From the NCBI GenBank assembly GCA_963715825.1, contig CAVQSI010000038.1:4756-68755 (forward strand): 64,000 nucleotides of DNA. The letters are read 5' to 3'. Within the stretch, counting starts at the first letter, position 1. Every line of letters begins with the position of its first letter. Below the pieces are notes generated by a model. It had not been told where the DNA came from. It was given only the letters and a program-made list of their open reading frames with translations, and did no database searches. The position numbers and the translations under genes are program-made. Shown here piece after piece: positions 53,649 to 63,499 of this stretch. This DNA comes from Sva-07 sp963715825 (GTDB lineage: Bacteria > Actinomycetota > Acidimicrobiia > Acidimicrobiales > Ilumatobacteraceae).

Positions 53649-55213
53649 TCAGACGCCGGTGTGGTCGAGGATGTTGGCGGTCACGCGGGCGACGGCGGGG
53701 TCCCCTGCGAGCCCGAAGACCCAGTCGGTCGTGCCGACGGTGACGACCTCGCCACCGCTCGAGCCGAACGGGCGACACGTGAGCATCACCGCGTTGCCGT
53801 GGCGGACGCGGGCGAGGTTGGTGTCGCCGGCATCGCCGTAGAGGCGGGTGGCGATGAACTCGGCGTCGCCCTGGTCGCTGAGCGCCGAGATCGACGTCGG
53901 ATACTCGCCGACGACGAGGTTGCTCGACGGGGTGAATGCGACGATCTCGATGTCGGCGGGCAGCCCCGGATGCGGCCGTGCGATCGGGAGCTGGAGGTCG
54001 TCGAACGTGAGCGGACATCCCACTGTCTCGTAGCCGACCACACCGTCGTCGACGCCGAGCACGTCGCCGTAGCCGAGACCGGTGCCCTCGAACATCCAGT
54101 GGTCGTTGCGGTAGACGACGAAGCCACCGACGCCACGGGGCGTCGCCTGCCCGAAGCGGTGGTAGAGCCCGAACGCCGAGCCGGCACCCAGCAGCTCCCA
54201 CTCGGGTCGACCCACGAGCGGGTCGGCCCACATACCGGACATCTCACCGCCGGGCGACCGTCGGCGATGACCGGGTCGGCGAGATGCGCGGCGTACTTGT
54301 GACACACCATGCTGATCCCGCCGCTGCCACCAGGTGCCCGCTCGAGGCGGACCTGCCAGAACATCGTGTTGCCCGAGAAGCTGACGAAGCTCCCACCGCC
54401 GCGCACATGGTCTTCGACCGCTCGGCGCTGCCCGGCCGACCAGTACTCGTCGTGACCGACACTGATCACCGTGTCGTAGCCGACGAGCGCATCGGGGTCG
54501 AGTTCGAGGTCGGACGACACGGCGTAGTCGAAGCGGTGGCCGGCGCGCTCGGCCCATTCGACGAAGCGCCGGGCGTGCGTGAACCAACCGGCCGAACCGA
54601 TGGCCGCGGGATAGTCGTGCTCGGTGCGGTAGCGCTGGAAGATGGTGCCGTCGGCGTCGGGTTCCTCGCCCCAGCGGACCGGACGGGCCTTGCGATCGTC
54701 GCGGTCGACCTCGGGGCGGGACAGGATCCCGCGTCCGAACGGGCGAGCATGCGAGACGGTGTGGCCGCCGGTGTAGAGGCTGCGGCCTCCCCACGTGTTG
54801 TAGGCGTGCCACGTGTTGGTGTCGAGGACGTACAGCGCCCGTGGTCGAGCGGGATCGTCCGGTCGCCACCGCACGACGAAGCACGCGTGGGCAACGTCGC
54901 GCCCGGCTGGTGCGCCGTGGGCGGTGAGCGTGACGAGGTGGAATCCGGGTTGCCAGTCGTCGTCGATCGTGAACTCGATCGTCGCCGGCCAACGGCACCC
55001 GGCCGAGTCGGCGTCGGCTGGCGGTGCGACGAACGTGCCCTCGACATCGGCGGCGCGCCAGCGCACCTCGCGCGTACCTCCCCACCGTTCGATCGCGACG
55101 TCGAAGCGTGTGGCGCGGGTGGAGATGTGGAGTGTGACCGTGTCGCCGGGCCGGTAACTGAGCCGACCGGCGTAGCCCTCGATGTCGTCATGGAAGGTCT
55201 GGTCGTCGGCCAT
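53649..55213 (-). CDS. N,N-dimethylformamidase beta-subunit-like protein (frameshift near 54,255)
   Basis: From ATG 55213: an Ig/beta N-domain (GYAGRLSYRPGDTVTLHIST, REVRWRAADV), then the class-I-glutaminase-like body with LYVLDTNTWHAYNTWGGRSLY, SSDLELDPDALVGYDTVISVGHDEYWS and GSFVSFSGNTMFWQVRLE, which are hallmarks of DMFA large subunit C-domains. The end (DPLVGRPEWELLGAGS, DQGDAEFIATRLYGDAG) is in a second frame. An about 520-residue product is expected. Dimethylformamide hydrolysis is not shown: the small subunit is absent, and many actinobacteria carry such proteins with unknown substrate. Confidence 0.8.
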
Positions 55214-55244
55214 CCACCGAACCTACCGATCGCCGACGACATCA

Positions 55245-55296
55245 CGTTTGCGTTGCGTTTCTGGTGACCCGGGTCACCAGAAACGCAACGCAAACG
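55245..55296. repeat. 52-bp palindromic intergenic repeat, copy F (perfect palindrome)
   Basis: The left 26 bases (starting CGTTTGCGTTGCG) are the exact reverse complement of the right 26 (ending CGCAACGCAAACG), with GGTGACCC|GGGTCACC at the centre. Sits in the divergent gap between the dimethylformamidase-like gene and arsR. Confidence 0.95.
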
Positions 55297-55359
55297 GGTG
55301 ATGTGCCGTTGGTCCCTGGCGGGTTGGGGCTCGTCGGCGCACGATGCGGGTGTGGACGA

Positions 55360-55375
55360 TTCAATGATTGTTGAA
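55360..55375. promoter_or_regulatory. ArsR/SmtB-type operator overlapping the arsR start
   Basis: TTCAA-N6-TTGAA, a perfect dyad of the ArsR/SmtB kind, spans ATG 55364. If GTG 55352 is used, the site is within codons 3-8. Autorepression is expected. Confidence 0.6.
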
Positions 55376-55624
55376 CAGTTCAAGGCACTCGGGGACCCGG
55401 TCCGCCTGAAGATCGTCCGGGAACTTCGCCACGGCCGACGGTGCGCGTGCGAACTCGCCGAGCACGCGGACGTGACCCCACCGTTGCTCTCCCACCATCT
55501 CAAGGTGCTTCGCCAAGCCGGCCTCATCAACGGAACCAAGCGCGGTCGCTGGATCGACTACGACCTCGACCACGACGCCGTCGACGAACTGCTCGCCGGG
55601 TTCGCCCGGGAGCCGGTGATGTGA
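55364..55624 (+). CDS. ArsR/SmtB-family metalloregulator
   Basis: 86 residues from ATG 55364 (GTG 55352, four codons earlier, is an alternative). EQFKALGDPVRLKIVREL opens the winged helix; the sensing helix contains RRCACELAEHAD, a CxC pair like the ELCVCDL As(III)/metal site of ArsR. The recognition helix is TPPLLSHHLKVLRQAGLI, followed by wing GTKRGRWIDYDL. Overlaps the next gene by one base (TGATG), and an ArsR-like dyad covers its own start. Confidence 0.92.
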   Translation: MIVEQFKALGDPVRLKIVRELRHGRRCACELAEHADVTPPLLSHHLKVLRQAGLINGTKRGRWIDYDLDHDAVDELLAGFAREPVM

Positions 55625-56677
55625 TGAACACCTCGGCCGTCGTCGAGCAGCCCGTGCGGTCCTCCGCCCGCCGACCGCTGCTGCTCTTGGGTGCCGCCGT
55701 GCTGTGGGTCGTCGCCTACCGGGTGAACCTGCGGTGGTGGGACTGGGTGGTCTACGACGTCGCCGGACTCGACCCCGAGACCCGCCTCGGCGGCGCCGTC
55801 CACTTCTTCCTGTACGACACCACCAAGATCGCGCTGCTGATCACCGGCGTGATCTTCGTCGTCACCATCGCCCGGAGCTTCATGTCGGTCGAACGAACCC
55901 GCGCCCTGTTGGGTGGACGTCGCGAGGGTGTCGGCAATGTCGTGGCCGCCGGGCTGGGAGTCGTCACCCCGTTCTGCTCGTGCTCGGCGGTGCCTGCGTT
56001 CATCGGATTCGTCGCTGCGGGCGTTCCGCTCGGCGTGACGCTGAGCTTCCTGATCGCCAGCCCGCTCGTCAACGAGATCGCCATCGTCATGCTGCTCGGG
56101 TTGTTCGGATGGAAGATCACCGTGTTGTACATCGTGGGCGGTACGACCATCGCCATCGTCGCCGGATACGTGCTCGGCCGACTCCGCCTCGAGAAGTGGG
56201 TCGAGCCGTTCGTGTTCGAGACCCGCCTCCATGGCGCTCCGATCGACTCGTCGACGCAGCTGACCTGGGACGACCGCATCGACATGGGGATCGAGGAGGT
56301 GCGCACGATCCTGCTCAAGATCTGGCCGTACCTGCTCGTCGGCATCGGGCTCGGCGCCGCGATCCACGGTTGGGTCCCCGAACAGTGGATCGCCGACCAC
56401 GCGACGTCCGGCCTCTGGGGCGTGCTCGTGGCCGTCGGCCTCGGTGTGCCGCTGTACTCGAACGCTGCGGGCATCCTCCCGCTCGTCGAGACGCTGCACG
56501 ACAAGGGCCTGCCGATGGGCACGGTGCTGGCGTTCATGATGAGCGTGGTCGCGCTCGTCGATGCCCGAGATGGTGCTGCTGCGACGGGTCCTCAAGAAGC
56601 CGCTCATCGTCACCTACGTCGCCGTTGTCGCCACCGGCATTCTCGCCATCGGCTACCTCTTCAACCTCGTTCTCTGA
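55624..56677 (+). CDS. Permease of the UPF0718/DUF318 (YraQ/ArsP-like) family, frameshift near 56,557
   Basis: About 350 residues with eight or more hydrophobic segments. The diagnostic Cys motif PFCSCSAVPAFIGF is followed by GVPLGVTLSFLIASPLVNE, and late YSNAAGILPLVETLHDKG. Members of this family export trivalent organoarsenicals (ArsP) or act on unknown substrates. After FMMSVVAL the true C-terminus (MPEMVLLRRVLKKPL, ATGILAIGYLFNLVL, TGA 56675-56677) is in another frame; GCTCGTCGATG likely has one extra G. Second gene of the arsR operon. Confidence 0.88.
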
Positions 56678-56688
56678 AAGGACGACCC

Positions 56689-56928
56689 ATGGACATCAAG
56701 ATCCTCGGCACCGGATGCGCCAAGTGCCAGCAACTCGAGCAGCGAACACGCGAGGCCGTTGCATCGCTCGGCCTCGATGCCACGATCGACAAGGTCACCG
56801 ACCCCGGCGAGATCGCTGCGTGGGGCGTGATGTCGACGCCGGCGCTCGTCGTCGACGATCGGGTCGTGGCCGTCGGCCGCGTGCCGAGCGAGGCCGACGT
56901 GGCCGCCATGCTGGCCGGCACCCCCTGA
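56689..56928 (+). CDS. Thioredoxin-like small redox protein (TM0996/MTH895 family)
   Basis: 79 residues. MDIKILGTGCAKCQQLEQRT has the CxxC active site; a cis-Pro-like VMSTPALVVDDRVV is in place. AAAGGA lies 7 nt before the ATG. These mini-thioredoxins commonly follow DUF318 permeases, which suggests a reducing partner for metal or arsenical handling. Confidence 0.92.
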   Translation: MDIKILGTGCAKCQQLEQRTREAVASLGLDATIDKVTDPGEIAAWGVMSTPALVVDDRVVAVGRVPSEADVAAMLAGTP

Positions 56929-56948
56929 CCCGTCACCGGGATTCCACC

Positions 56949-57168
56949 CGTTTGTGCGCAATTCCGGGTGGGACGGGTCACCCGAATCTGCACGCAAACG
57001 CTCCAGGTCCAGCACGTCCCGGCGGTTCAACCCGTTTGTGCGCAATTCCGGGTGGGACGGGTCACCCGAATCTGCACGCAAACGCTCCAGGTCCAGCACG
57101 TCTCGGCGGTTCAACCCGTTTGTGCGCAATTCCGGGAGGAACGGGTCACCCGAATCTGCACACAAACG
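56949..57168. repeat. Tandem array of three 52-bp palindromic repeats, exact 84-bp period (copies G1-G3)
   Basis: Copies at 56949-57000, 57033-57084 and 57117-57168, separated by 32-bp spacers (57001-57032, 57085-57116) that differ at one base. Each copy has CGTTTGTGCGC...CGCAAACG-type arms and an inner GGGTGG/CACCC core. It fills the convergent gap between the thioredoxin and dprA. Because spacers are the same, it is a duplication, not CRISPR. Confidence 0.92.
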
Positions 57169-57170
57169 CT

Positions 57171-58100
57171 CTAGAAGAGCGCGTCCTGGGTGGGTTCGGG
57201 CGGCAGGGGGCCGACCTCGAGCAGCTGGGCCAGGTCGGTGATCGGGGTCGCGCCGCGGCGGACGAGTGCGTGGTTGCCGGCGGACGCGCCGGCGCCCGCC
57301 CAGACCGCGACCGGGCAGTAGCGGTGTTCGAGGGATTCCTTCGCGCCGGCCCACGTGCCGCCGGAGCCGTCGGTGGCAGCGACGACGAACGCCACCTGTG
57401 AGAGCGCGTAGACGATCTTGTTGCGACCGAGCGCGCTCGCCGCGCTGAATCGGGCGTCGGGGGCGTACGGGCTGGCAAGACACAGTTCGCCGGTATGCAC
57501 ACGTCGGCGGACCGCGGCGCTGCGCGACGCCACGGAGATCCCCTCGGCCGCAACGCCCACCACCGCGCCGCCAACATCGTGCGCTCCCTCCATCGCCGCC
57601 TGATCGACGCCGCGGGCGAGCCCGCTCACGACGGACCACCCGTGCTGCACCGCGACCTCGGCGGCACGACGGGCCACCTCGAGCGCCGGTTGGTCGGCGT
57701 CGCGCGAGCCGACGACACCGAGGCTCGGGCGGTCGAGCCAGTCGATCGGCCCGGCCGTCAGCAGGAACGGCGGGCATCGTTCGCCGAGGCGTTCGCGCAG
57801 ACGAGCAGGGAAGGCGTCGTCGAGTGCCGAGACGAGCGACACGCCGCCGTCGGCGAGGCGTTCCTGTTCGAAGCTCATCGCCGTGGCCGCGTCGAGGAGC
57901 GTGCGATGGCGGGCGGCCTCGTCGGTGTCGACACCCGCAAGTTCGGCAATGGTTGCGGCGTCGGCGTGGAGCAGGTCGGCGGGATCGACGCGTTCGACGA
58001 GGTACCAGAACTCCCGAGCGGTCAGCGGCTTCGCGCCGAGCGGCACCAGCCGGTTGGTGAGCAGCAGTGCAGCTCGGGTGCGTTCGGGTGACGACGACAT
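57171..58100 (-). CDS. dprA: DNA-processing protein A (DprA/Smf family)
   Basis: 309 residues. Rossmann-like DNA-binding core: SLGVVGSRDADQPALEVAR, GWSVVSGLARGVDQAAMEGAHDVGG (the SGxARGID motif), GVAAEGIS, PYAPDARFSAASALGRNKIVYALS and a late GSGGTWAGAKESL. DprA loads RecA on incoming single-stranded DNA; non-competent bacteria also keep it. An N-terminal HhH-like region (LVERVDPADLLHADAATIAEL) precedes the fold. Lies 7 bp downstream of the recQ-like gene on the same strand. Ends 2 bp from repeat copy G3. Confidence 0.9.
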   Translation of the reverse strand: MSSSPERTRAALLLTNRLVPLGAKPLTAREFWYLVERVDPADLLHADAATIAELAGVDTDEAARHRTLLDAATAMSFEQERLADGGVSLVSALDDAFPARLRERLGERCPPFLLTAGPIDWLDRPSLGVVGSRDADQPALEVARRAAEVAVQHGWSVVSGLARGVDQAAMEGAHDVGGAVVGVAAEGISVASRSAAVRRRVHTGELCLASPYAPDARFSAASALGRNKIVYALSQVAFVVAATDGSGGTWAGAKESLEHRYCPVAVWAGAGASAGNHALVRRGATPITDLAQLLEVGPLPPEPTQDALF

Positions 58101-58107
58101 CACGGCA

Positions 58108-60176
58108 TCAGAACGTGGAGGACAGCGCCACCGGTTGGACGAGCGGCACGCCGGCGCGGCGAAGAAGACGCCCGACTTCGGTGATGGTCCAGCCCGAGTC
58201 GACGAGGTCGTCGACGAGCAGGACCGGCGCGTCGACGATCGAGCTGGTGACGGCGAACGCTCCATCGACGTTGGCCTGCTGGTGTGCAGAGTTCCGCTGT
58301 TCCTTCTGGGTGGGCCGCTCGGCGATGCGTTCGAGCACCGGGTGGAACGGCAGGCCGAGTCGGACGGCGAGTCGTTCGGCGAACTCGGTGACCAGCGTCG
58401 GGTAGCGGGTCGACGGCACCGCGGTGATCCACTCGGGCGCGGGGGTCGGCGCCCAGTCGGCAACCAGTTCGGCGAGCGCGTCGACGAGGCGGTCGTCGAA
58501 GCGACCGGCGGTGAGCTTGCCGTCGCGAACGAGTTGGCCCCAGCCGGCGTCGCCCCACATCGCGAGGGCTCGGCCATCGGCGAGCTGCTCCGCGGCCGGG
58601 ATCTTCTTGCGGCCGCCGGTGTCGGCGTCGAGGTACATCTTCTTCGGGCTGACCTCGATCGGGCGGGTGAGCAGAAACCGCTCGGCCGCAGCGGCGAGTT
58701 CGACCGACGGCTGGCGAACATCGGTGTCGCCGGTGCAGTTGTCGCAGATGCCGCAGTCGTCGGCGGCCGGGTCGTCGAGCAGGTTGGCGATGAACCGCAT
58801 CCGGCACCCCGTGGTGTGGAAGTAGTCGACCATCGCCTGCTGTTCGAGCCGCCGCTCCGTCGTGACCGCCTCGACACGACTCGCCGGGTAGGTCCACGGC
58901 GCGAGGGTGCGCTGGTAGCTGGTGCCCGCGACCCGTTCGAGCACGCCGTCGACGTCGAGTTGCTTGACGACGAGTTCGAGCGTGCCGATCTTCACGTTGA
59001 GTTTCACCTGGATGGCCATCAGCGGGACGGGCCCGTCGAACGAGTCGAACGCATTCACGATGTCGTTGACCAGGTGCTCCTCGGCGAACGCCTGCTCGAT
59101 GAACCAGTCCTGGATCTGTTCGTCCTCCTGGCCGCGCGAGCAGGATGCCGCGGCTCGGTCTCGAGTGCTCGGCCGGCGCGGCCGACCTGCTGGTAGTACG
59201 CGACGGGCGAGCCGGGCGACTGGAAGTGCACGACGAAGCTGAGGTCGGGTTTGTCGTAGCCCATGCCGAGGGCGGTGGTGGCGACGAGTGCCTTGATCTC
59301 GTTGGTCTGCAGCTTGCGCTCGGCCTCGATGCGCGACTCGTTGTCGAGCGATCCGAAGTACGCCTCGACCTCGATGCCCTGCGACGCGAGCCAGGCGGCG
59401 ACGTTCTCGACGTCGCGCACGGTGAGGCAGTAGACGATGCCCGAAGCCGTCGAGTTCGGGGAGGGTGTCGGCGAGCCACGCGAGGCGTTCGGCCTGGCGG
59501 TCGAGGCGGATCGTGCTGAGCGCGAGGCCCTCACGGCGCAGCGGCCCGCGGAACGTGGTGAGCTCCGCGCCGAGTTGGTCGGCGACGTCGTTGACGACAC
59601 GGTCGTTGGCGGTGGCGGTGCAGCCGAGGATCGGCACCGACGACCCCGCGAGGCGGTCGACGATGCGCCCGATGCGCCGGTAGTCGGGCCGGAAGTCGTG
59701 GCCCCAGTCGGAGATGCAGTGGACCTCGTCGATCACGATCAGCCCGGGGCGGGCACCGACGATCGGCATGATCTTGCTCCCGAACTCGGGGTTGGCGAGC
59801 CGCTCGGGGGAGATCAGCAGCAGGTCGACCTCGTCGGCGCGGAGCTGTCGTTCGAGTTCGGTCACGGTGGTGGCCGACGCACTGTTGATCGTCTCGCAGC
59901 GCAACCCGAGTCGGCGGGCCGCGTCGATCTGGTTGCGCATCAGGGCCAGCAGCGGCGAGATCAGCAGGGTGGGTCCGGCGCCCTGCGCACGCAGGAGGTG
60001 GGTGGTCGAGGAAGTAGACGGCGCTCTTGCCCCACCCGGTGCGCTGCACGACGAGCACCCGGCCACGGTCGTCGACGAGCGCCGAGATCGCCTCGCGTTC
60101 TCCGTCACGGAACTCGGCGTCAGGCCGCCCGGTCGACGTGCGGAGCGCTTCGAGCAGTGGGTCGGGGTTCCGCCAT
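58108..60176 (-). pseudogene. recQ: RecQ-like DNA helicase fused to a C-terminal phosphoribosyltransferase domain, several frameshifts
   Basis: Following frames: near the start DPLLEALRTSTGRPDAEFRD then VLVVQRTGWGKSAVYFL (Walker A variant TGWGKS); the next frame has LLISPLLALMRNQID, LLLISPERLANPEF and VIDEVHCISDWGHDFRPDYR (DEVH box); another frame carries EIKALVATTALGMGYDKPDLSFVVHFQ and YQQVGRAGRAL. The zinc-binding region is DDCGICDNC, and residues after about 560 (AVPSTRYPTLV, PVLLVDDLVDSGWTITEVG) are a PRTase (ComF-like) domain. Slips near 60,165, 60,008, 59,452 and 59,150. The 3' part (58108 to about 59140) is intact. A RecQ-PRTase fusion is known in actinobacteria. Confidence 0.82.
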
Positions 60177-60212
60177 GAACTCCATCATGGCGGAGGGGTG
60201 TCGCGGAGATGC

Positions 60213-60600
60213 TCAGAGCTGGGCGGTGAGTCGTTGGCGCTTGGCCTGGTACTCGTCCTCGGTGAGGAACCCGGTGGCACGCAGCGCGCTCAGCAGCGCC
60301 GAGGAGCACCTCGGCCTCGATCGTGCGCAACCACGACACACCAGCGATTGATCGGTGGTGTCGATGGGCGAGGAGTCGGCGTGTACGAGCACACCCATGC
60401 ATCGGCAGGCTCGGCCCCGAGCTTGACCGCCGACCGTTCGCCTGAGGTCGCTGGTGCAGCACCGGGCCGGCGGAGGTGGAAGTGGAGGTGGCGGTGGAGG
60501 TGGCGGTGGAGGTGGCGGTGGCGGTGGGGGTGGGTGAGCTGCGGCCTCGAGATGCGCGAAGATCGATGCGTGACCACGCTGGACCACTGTCAGGTGAGCA
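60213..60600 (-). pseudogene. SHOCT-domain protein with poly-Pro tract, frameshifted
   Basis: The C-terminus LLSALRATGFLTEDEYQAKRQRL is a clear SHOCT (short C-terminal) domain. Upstream, a CxxC-like segment (SLVCRGCARS) and a poly-Pro run encoded at about 60478-60536 are in another frame, so at least two slips separate them. Natural start not identified. The function of SHOCT proteins is unknown. Confidence 0.55.
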
Positions 60601-60891
60601 ATCACGTGCGGCGCGCGGGACGAGGCGACCACGATCGCCGACGCACTGGTGCGGCAGCGGCTCGTCGCGTGCGCCCACCTCACGACGATCGCGTGCGTCT
60701 ACGAGTGGAACGACGTTGTCGAGCACGACGAGGAGATCCTGCTGACCGCCGTCACCCGCGTCGACCGCTTCGACGACGTGGTCGCTGCGGTTCGTGCACT
60801 GCACTCCTACGACCTGCCGGCGATCACCGGGGTGGCGCTGGCCGGCTCGAGCGACTACCTGGCCTGGGTCAACGCCCAGACCCGACACTGA
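60570..60891 (+). CDS. cutA: Divalent-cation tolerance protein CutA (one +1 slip near 60,600)
   Basis: From in-frame 60601 the protein reads ITCGARDEATTIADALVRQR, LVACAHLTTIACVYEWND and VEHDEEILLTAVTRVDRF, then LHSYDLPAITGVAL, a standard CutA1 of about 106 residues. The probable GTG start at 60570 (VTTLD) is one frame over; GAGCAATCAC likely has one extra A. CutA forms a trimer with a ferredoxin-like fold and is tied to copper tolerance. The 5' end overlaps the divergent SHOCT fragment. Confidence 0.85.
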
Positions 60892-60979
60892 TCCCTCCGT
60901 CGCGGGCAACGGAGGTCGATCCCGCCCGAATCGTCGTGAGGTGTCGGACACTGCGTGGCGGTACGGCAGGGCCGGTGGA

Positions 60980-61591
60980 TCAGCCCGGCTCGATGAACGT
61001 GCGCACCAGGTCGGCAACCGTGGCGCGTTCGTGTCGGGGGTCGTCGCTGCCTCCGCACATCAGTCGCCCGACCCGCGCAGGTCGGTCGTCGAGCATGTCG
61101 CCGTGACCCATCGAGGCGATCACGGTGTGAGTCGCCCCCGCTGGCGCTGCGGCTGCGAAGTGTCGATGGTTGACCGCGTCGGGTGCGCACTTCCCCTCGA
61201 TGCCGGCGCCGATCACGAGCGTCCTCGCGGTGAACGTGGCCGGCTCGGCGGCGGCGGCCAACGCGGTGGGTGGCGGCCGGGCACCTGTCGACCGGGTCGA
61301 TCGCGATACGCCGACAGGTTCGATCTGTTCGGCGACTCCGGCCAGGCGACCTGGCCGCCGCGGGCGTGGCCGGCGAGCCACACCTCGTCGGGTGCTTGCG
61401 TGGCGATGACGTGGTCGACGACTCGCACTCCGTGGTCGGCCTCCTCGACCGCGGACGGACGCCCGATGAGCGGGCCGGTGACCGCGGGCGAGATACATCT
61501 GCGGTGCCACGATCGAGGTCTGGTCGGAGACGATCGAGGCGAACAACGACCGGTAGCTCCACGGCGACACCATGAACCCGGCGAAGAACAC
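60980..61591 (-). pseudogene. Alpha/beta hydrolase-like protein, multiple frameshifts
   Basis: Pieces in different frames: FFAGFMVSPWSYRSLFASIV near the N-terminus, VVDHVIATQAPDEVWLAGHARGGQVAW with the nucleophile-type elbow GHARGG (Ala at the nucleophile position is odd), then FTARTLVIGAGIEGKCAPDA and HTVIASMGHGDMLDD with the catalytic His, ending ADLVRTFIEPG. This is an alpha/beta hydrolase (chlorophyllase-type) frame broken at least twice. GHARGG lacks the Ser or Cys, so either non-catalytic or misread. Confidence 0.6.
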
Positions 61592-61714
61592 GGATCACCC
61601 GCGACTTCCTGATGCCTCGGACCGGCCGAAATGACCAGTAGCGCGGCGCTGTGCGCCGGGAAGGCCGGTGGCGGTGGCGAACACGAATCGACGGGGTGGA
61701 CTCAGTTGCCGAGC

Positions 61715-62330
61715 GGCTCGGCGCAACGCAGATCGGAAGGGCGCACTCGGCCGACTTGCACGGCCGCCGTGCCCGGTGGCGTCGGGCGCGTTCCTGGGCG
61801 AAGCCGTCGATACACACCTGGCTGATGCAGGTTTCGAGACCGCACGGCAGCCCGGCGCGGTGCTTGTCGGCTTGGCGACGCGCCGGTTCCGGCGCCGTCG
61901 GTCTGTTCGGCGGCATCCTGACCGCCGGAGTGGACGGGGCCGGGGTCCTGCGCGTCGAGTTGCGACACAGACCGGCTCCGGACAGTTGTTCCATCTGCAT
62001 GCACCTGCTCCTTGCGCGGCCCGTGCCTGTGCGTCGGCCTTGCGTTGAGCCTTGCTCAGGCGACGCTTCTCGGCGGCAGCGGCGCCTGCAGACCTTGCAG
62101 TTGCGCACCTTGCGGATCCGGCCACGAAGTGGGCATGCTCGCTGGACCGCTTCGGCGTCGGAGCAGGCGTGTCCGCGGGCGTGCGGGAGGGCGATTCGCG
62201 GTGTTGCTTCGTGGTGCTCTGCGAAACCGGATGTTCACCCATCGTGCATCCGAGTATCGCCGCGCCGATGCTCAGACCCTCCGCACATCGTTCATGTGTC
62301 GGTCGACGTTCCGGGTGACTGACCGTGGTC
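61715..62330 (-). pseudogene. Unrecognised Cys-rich protein, frames broken
   Basis: Fragments from adjacent frames contain paired cysteines: NCKVCRRRC, SKAQRKADAQARAAQGAGAC, CRWNNCPEPVC, ETCISQVCIDGFAQE and SAECALPICVAPLGN. They read like a small zinc-binding protein, but no single frame is open. I cannot assign a family. Confidence 0.35.
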
Positions 62331-62429
62331 CGGGTCGTTTGCAACCTCGACCGTCTCCACCACGTCGTCGGCGTCGGCGACGATCGACACGGGGTGTCAC
62401 GGAGTCGGTGACGTGTCCCGGGCGGGTCG

Positions 62430-62923
62430 CCCGTGAGGTGCTCGTGGAGCTGACGGACGAGGTCGAGCTGGGCGCCGACTTCGGGGCCGGCGGAGGGGCG
62501 GTGGCGGCGCACGTGGGCGTGAGCGCCTCGTCGACCGGAACCGCCAACGATATCGGCATGGCGACCGCGACCGTGCCGGCACCGTCCGATCCCGGCGGCG
62601 CAATGGACGATCAACCGCTCCCCTGCGACGACCCTATCTACCAGCCCGGTCAGCACTGGAGCGAACTCCTCCAGCGTCGGCGCGTGCAGGTCGTGGATCG
62701 GATGCCAGACCACCCGTTCCGGCGGCTGGGCGAGCTACGTCACGTAGTTCGGGTAGCGCTCGGCGAGTTCGTGTTCGCGGGCGAGGCACACGACCGCGTC
62801 GGCGCCGACGCGGTGCGACCAGACCCTCGGGGTCGGCGCAATCGGACGCTCCCCGCACAGCCAGAGCCGTCCGGTTGCCGGCGATGGCAGAGGGATCTCG
62901 TGGATACCACCGTCGAGGTTCAT
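62430..62923 (-). pseudogene. Dual-specificity/tyrosine phosphatase-like protein, frameshifted
   Basis: Start ATG 62923: MNLDGGIHEIPLPSPATGRL, then GADAVVCLAREHELAERYPNYV in the first frame. The second frame has VVWHPIHDLHAPTLEEFAPVL and RLIVHCAAGIGR, the HC-x5-R P-loop of cysteine phosphatases, followed by VRRHRPSAGPEVGAQ. At least two slips (about 62,735 and 62,600). Confidence 0.6.
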
Positions 62924-63029
62924 CTGTCGGGGAACTCCAGCACCGCGTCGATCACGGGATCGGCCGCCACAGCACCGCGCCGTGGGCGGTCCCGCTGCTG
63001 CAAGACTGACCGCCGAAGAGAGGGTTGCC

Positions 63030-63417
63030 ATGGAGAGTCTCGAGGGGCGCACGGTCGTGATCGATGCCGCCAATGTGATCGGGTCGCGGCCCGAACTGGG
63101 GTGGCGGCGTGATCGGCCTGCAGCTGCTCGACGCTTCGTCGAGCAGGTGCGAGCGACGATGATGGCCCAGGCGCTGGACCTTCGGTGACCGTCGTGCTGG
63201 AAGGTCAGTTCCGACGGGAGCCGACGCCTACATCGACGGCGTCGTCGTGGTGCACGTGCCCGGCGAGGGCGACGACACGATCGCTGCGGTTGCTGCTGCT
63301 CACGACGGAGCGGTCGTCGTCACCGCCGACCGGGGGTTGGCCGAGCGGGCGCGATCGGCTGGCGGCACGGTCGTCGGCCCGAACTGGCTGCTCGACCGGT
63401 TGGTGGACGTCGTCTGA
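63030..63417 (+). pseudogene. NYN/PIN-like domain protein, +1 frameshift
   Basis: ATG 63030: MESLEGRTVVIDAANVIGSR with a leading Asp-x-x-Asn motif of NYN (PIN-fold) nucleases. It continues to RATMMAQALDL, then in a second frame VVVHVPGEGDDTIAAVAAAH and VVTADRGLAERARSAGG, ending in NWLLDRLVDVV (TGA 63415-63417). Length is one base over a multiple of three. Ribonuclease or RNA-binding role is inferred by family. Confidence 0.65.
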
Positions 63418-63499
63418 TCCGTGGGACGGAAGTCGATGCGCCGTCGTGTTCGCTCCGTCATTGCTCACGATCACCCCTGGGCGGTGCCGGCGGGAAGCC

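Noticed and set aside
56949..57168. CRISPR-like array (three repeats with 32-bp spacers)
   Set aside because: The two spacers are the same apart from one base, there is no cas gene, and the repeat belongs to a palindromic family found singly elsewhere.
60478..60540. GGTGGC-type tandem repeat as a microsatellite or structured element
   Set aside because: It is the reverse of a poly-Pro coding stretch of the SHOCT protein, so coding is the simpler explanation.
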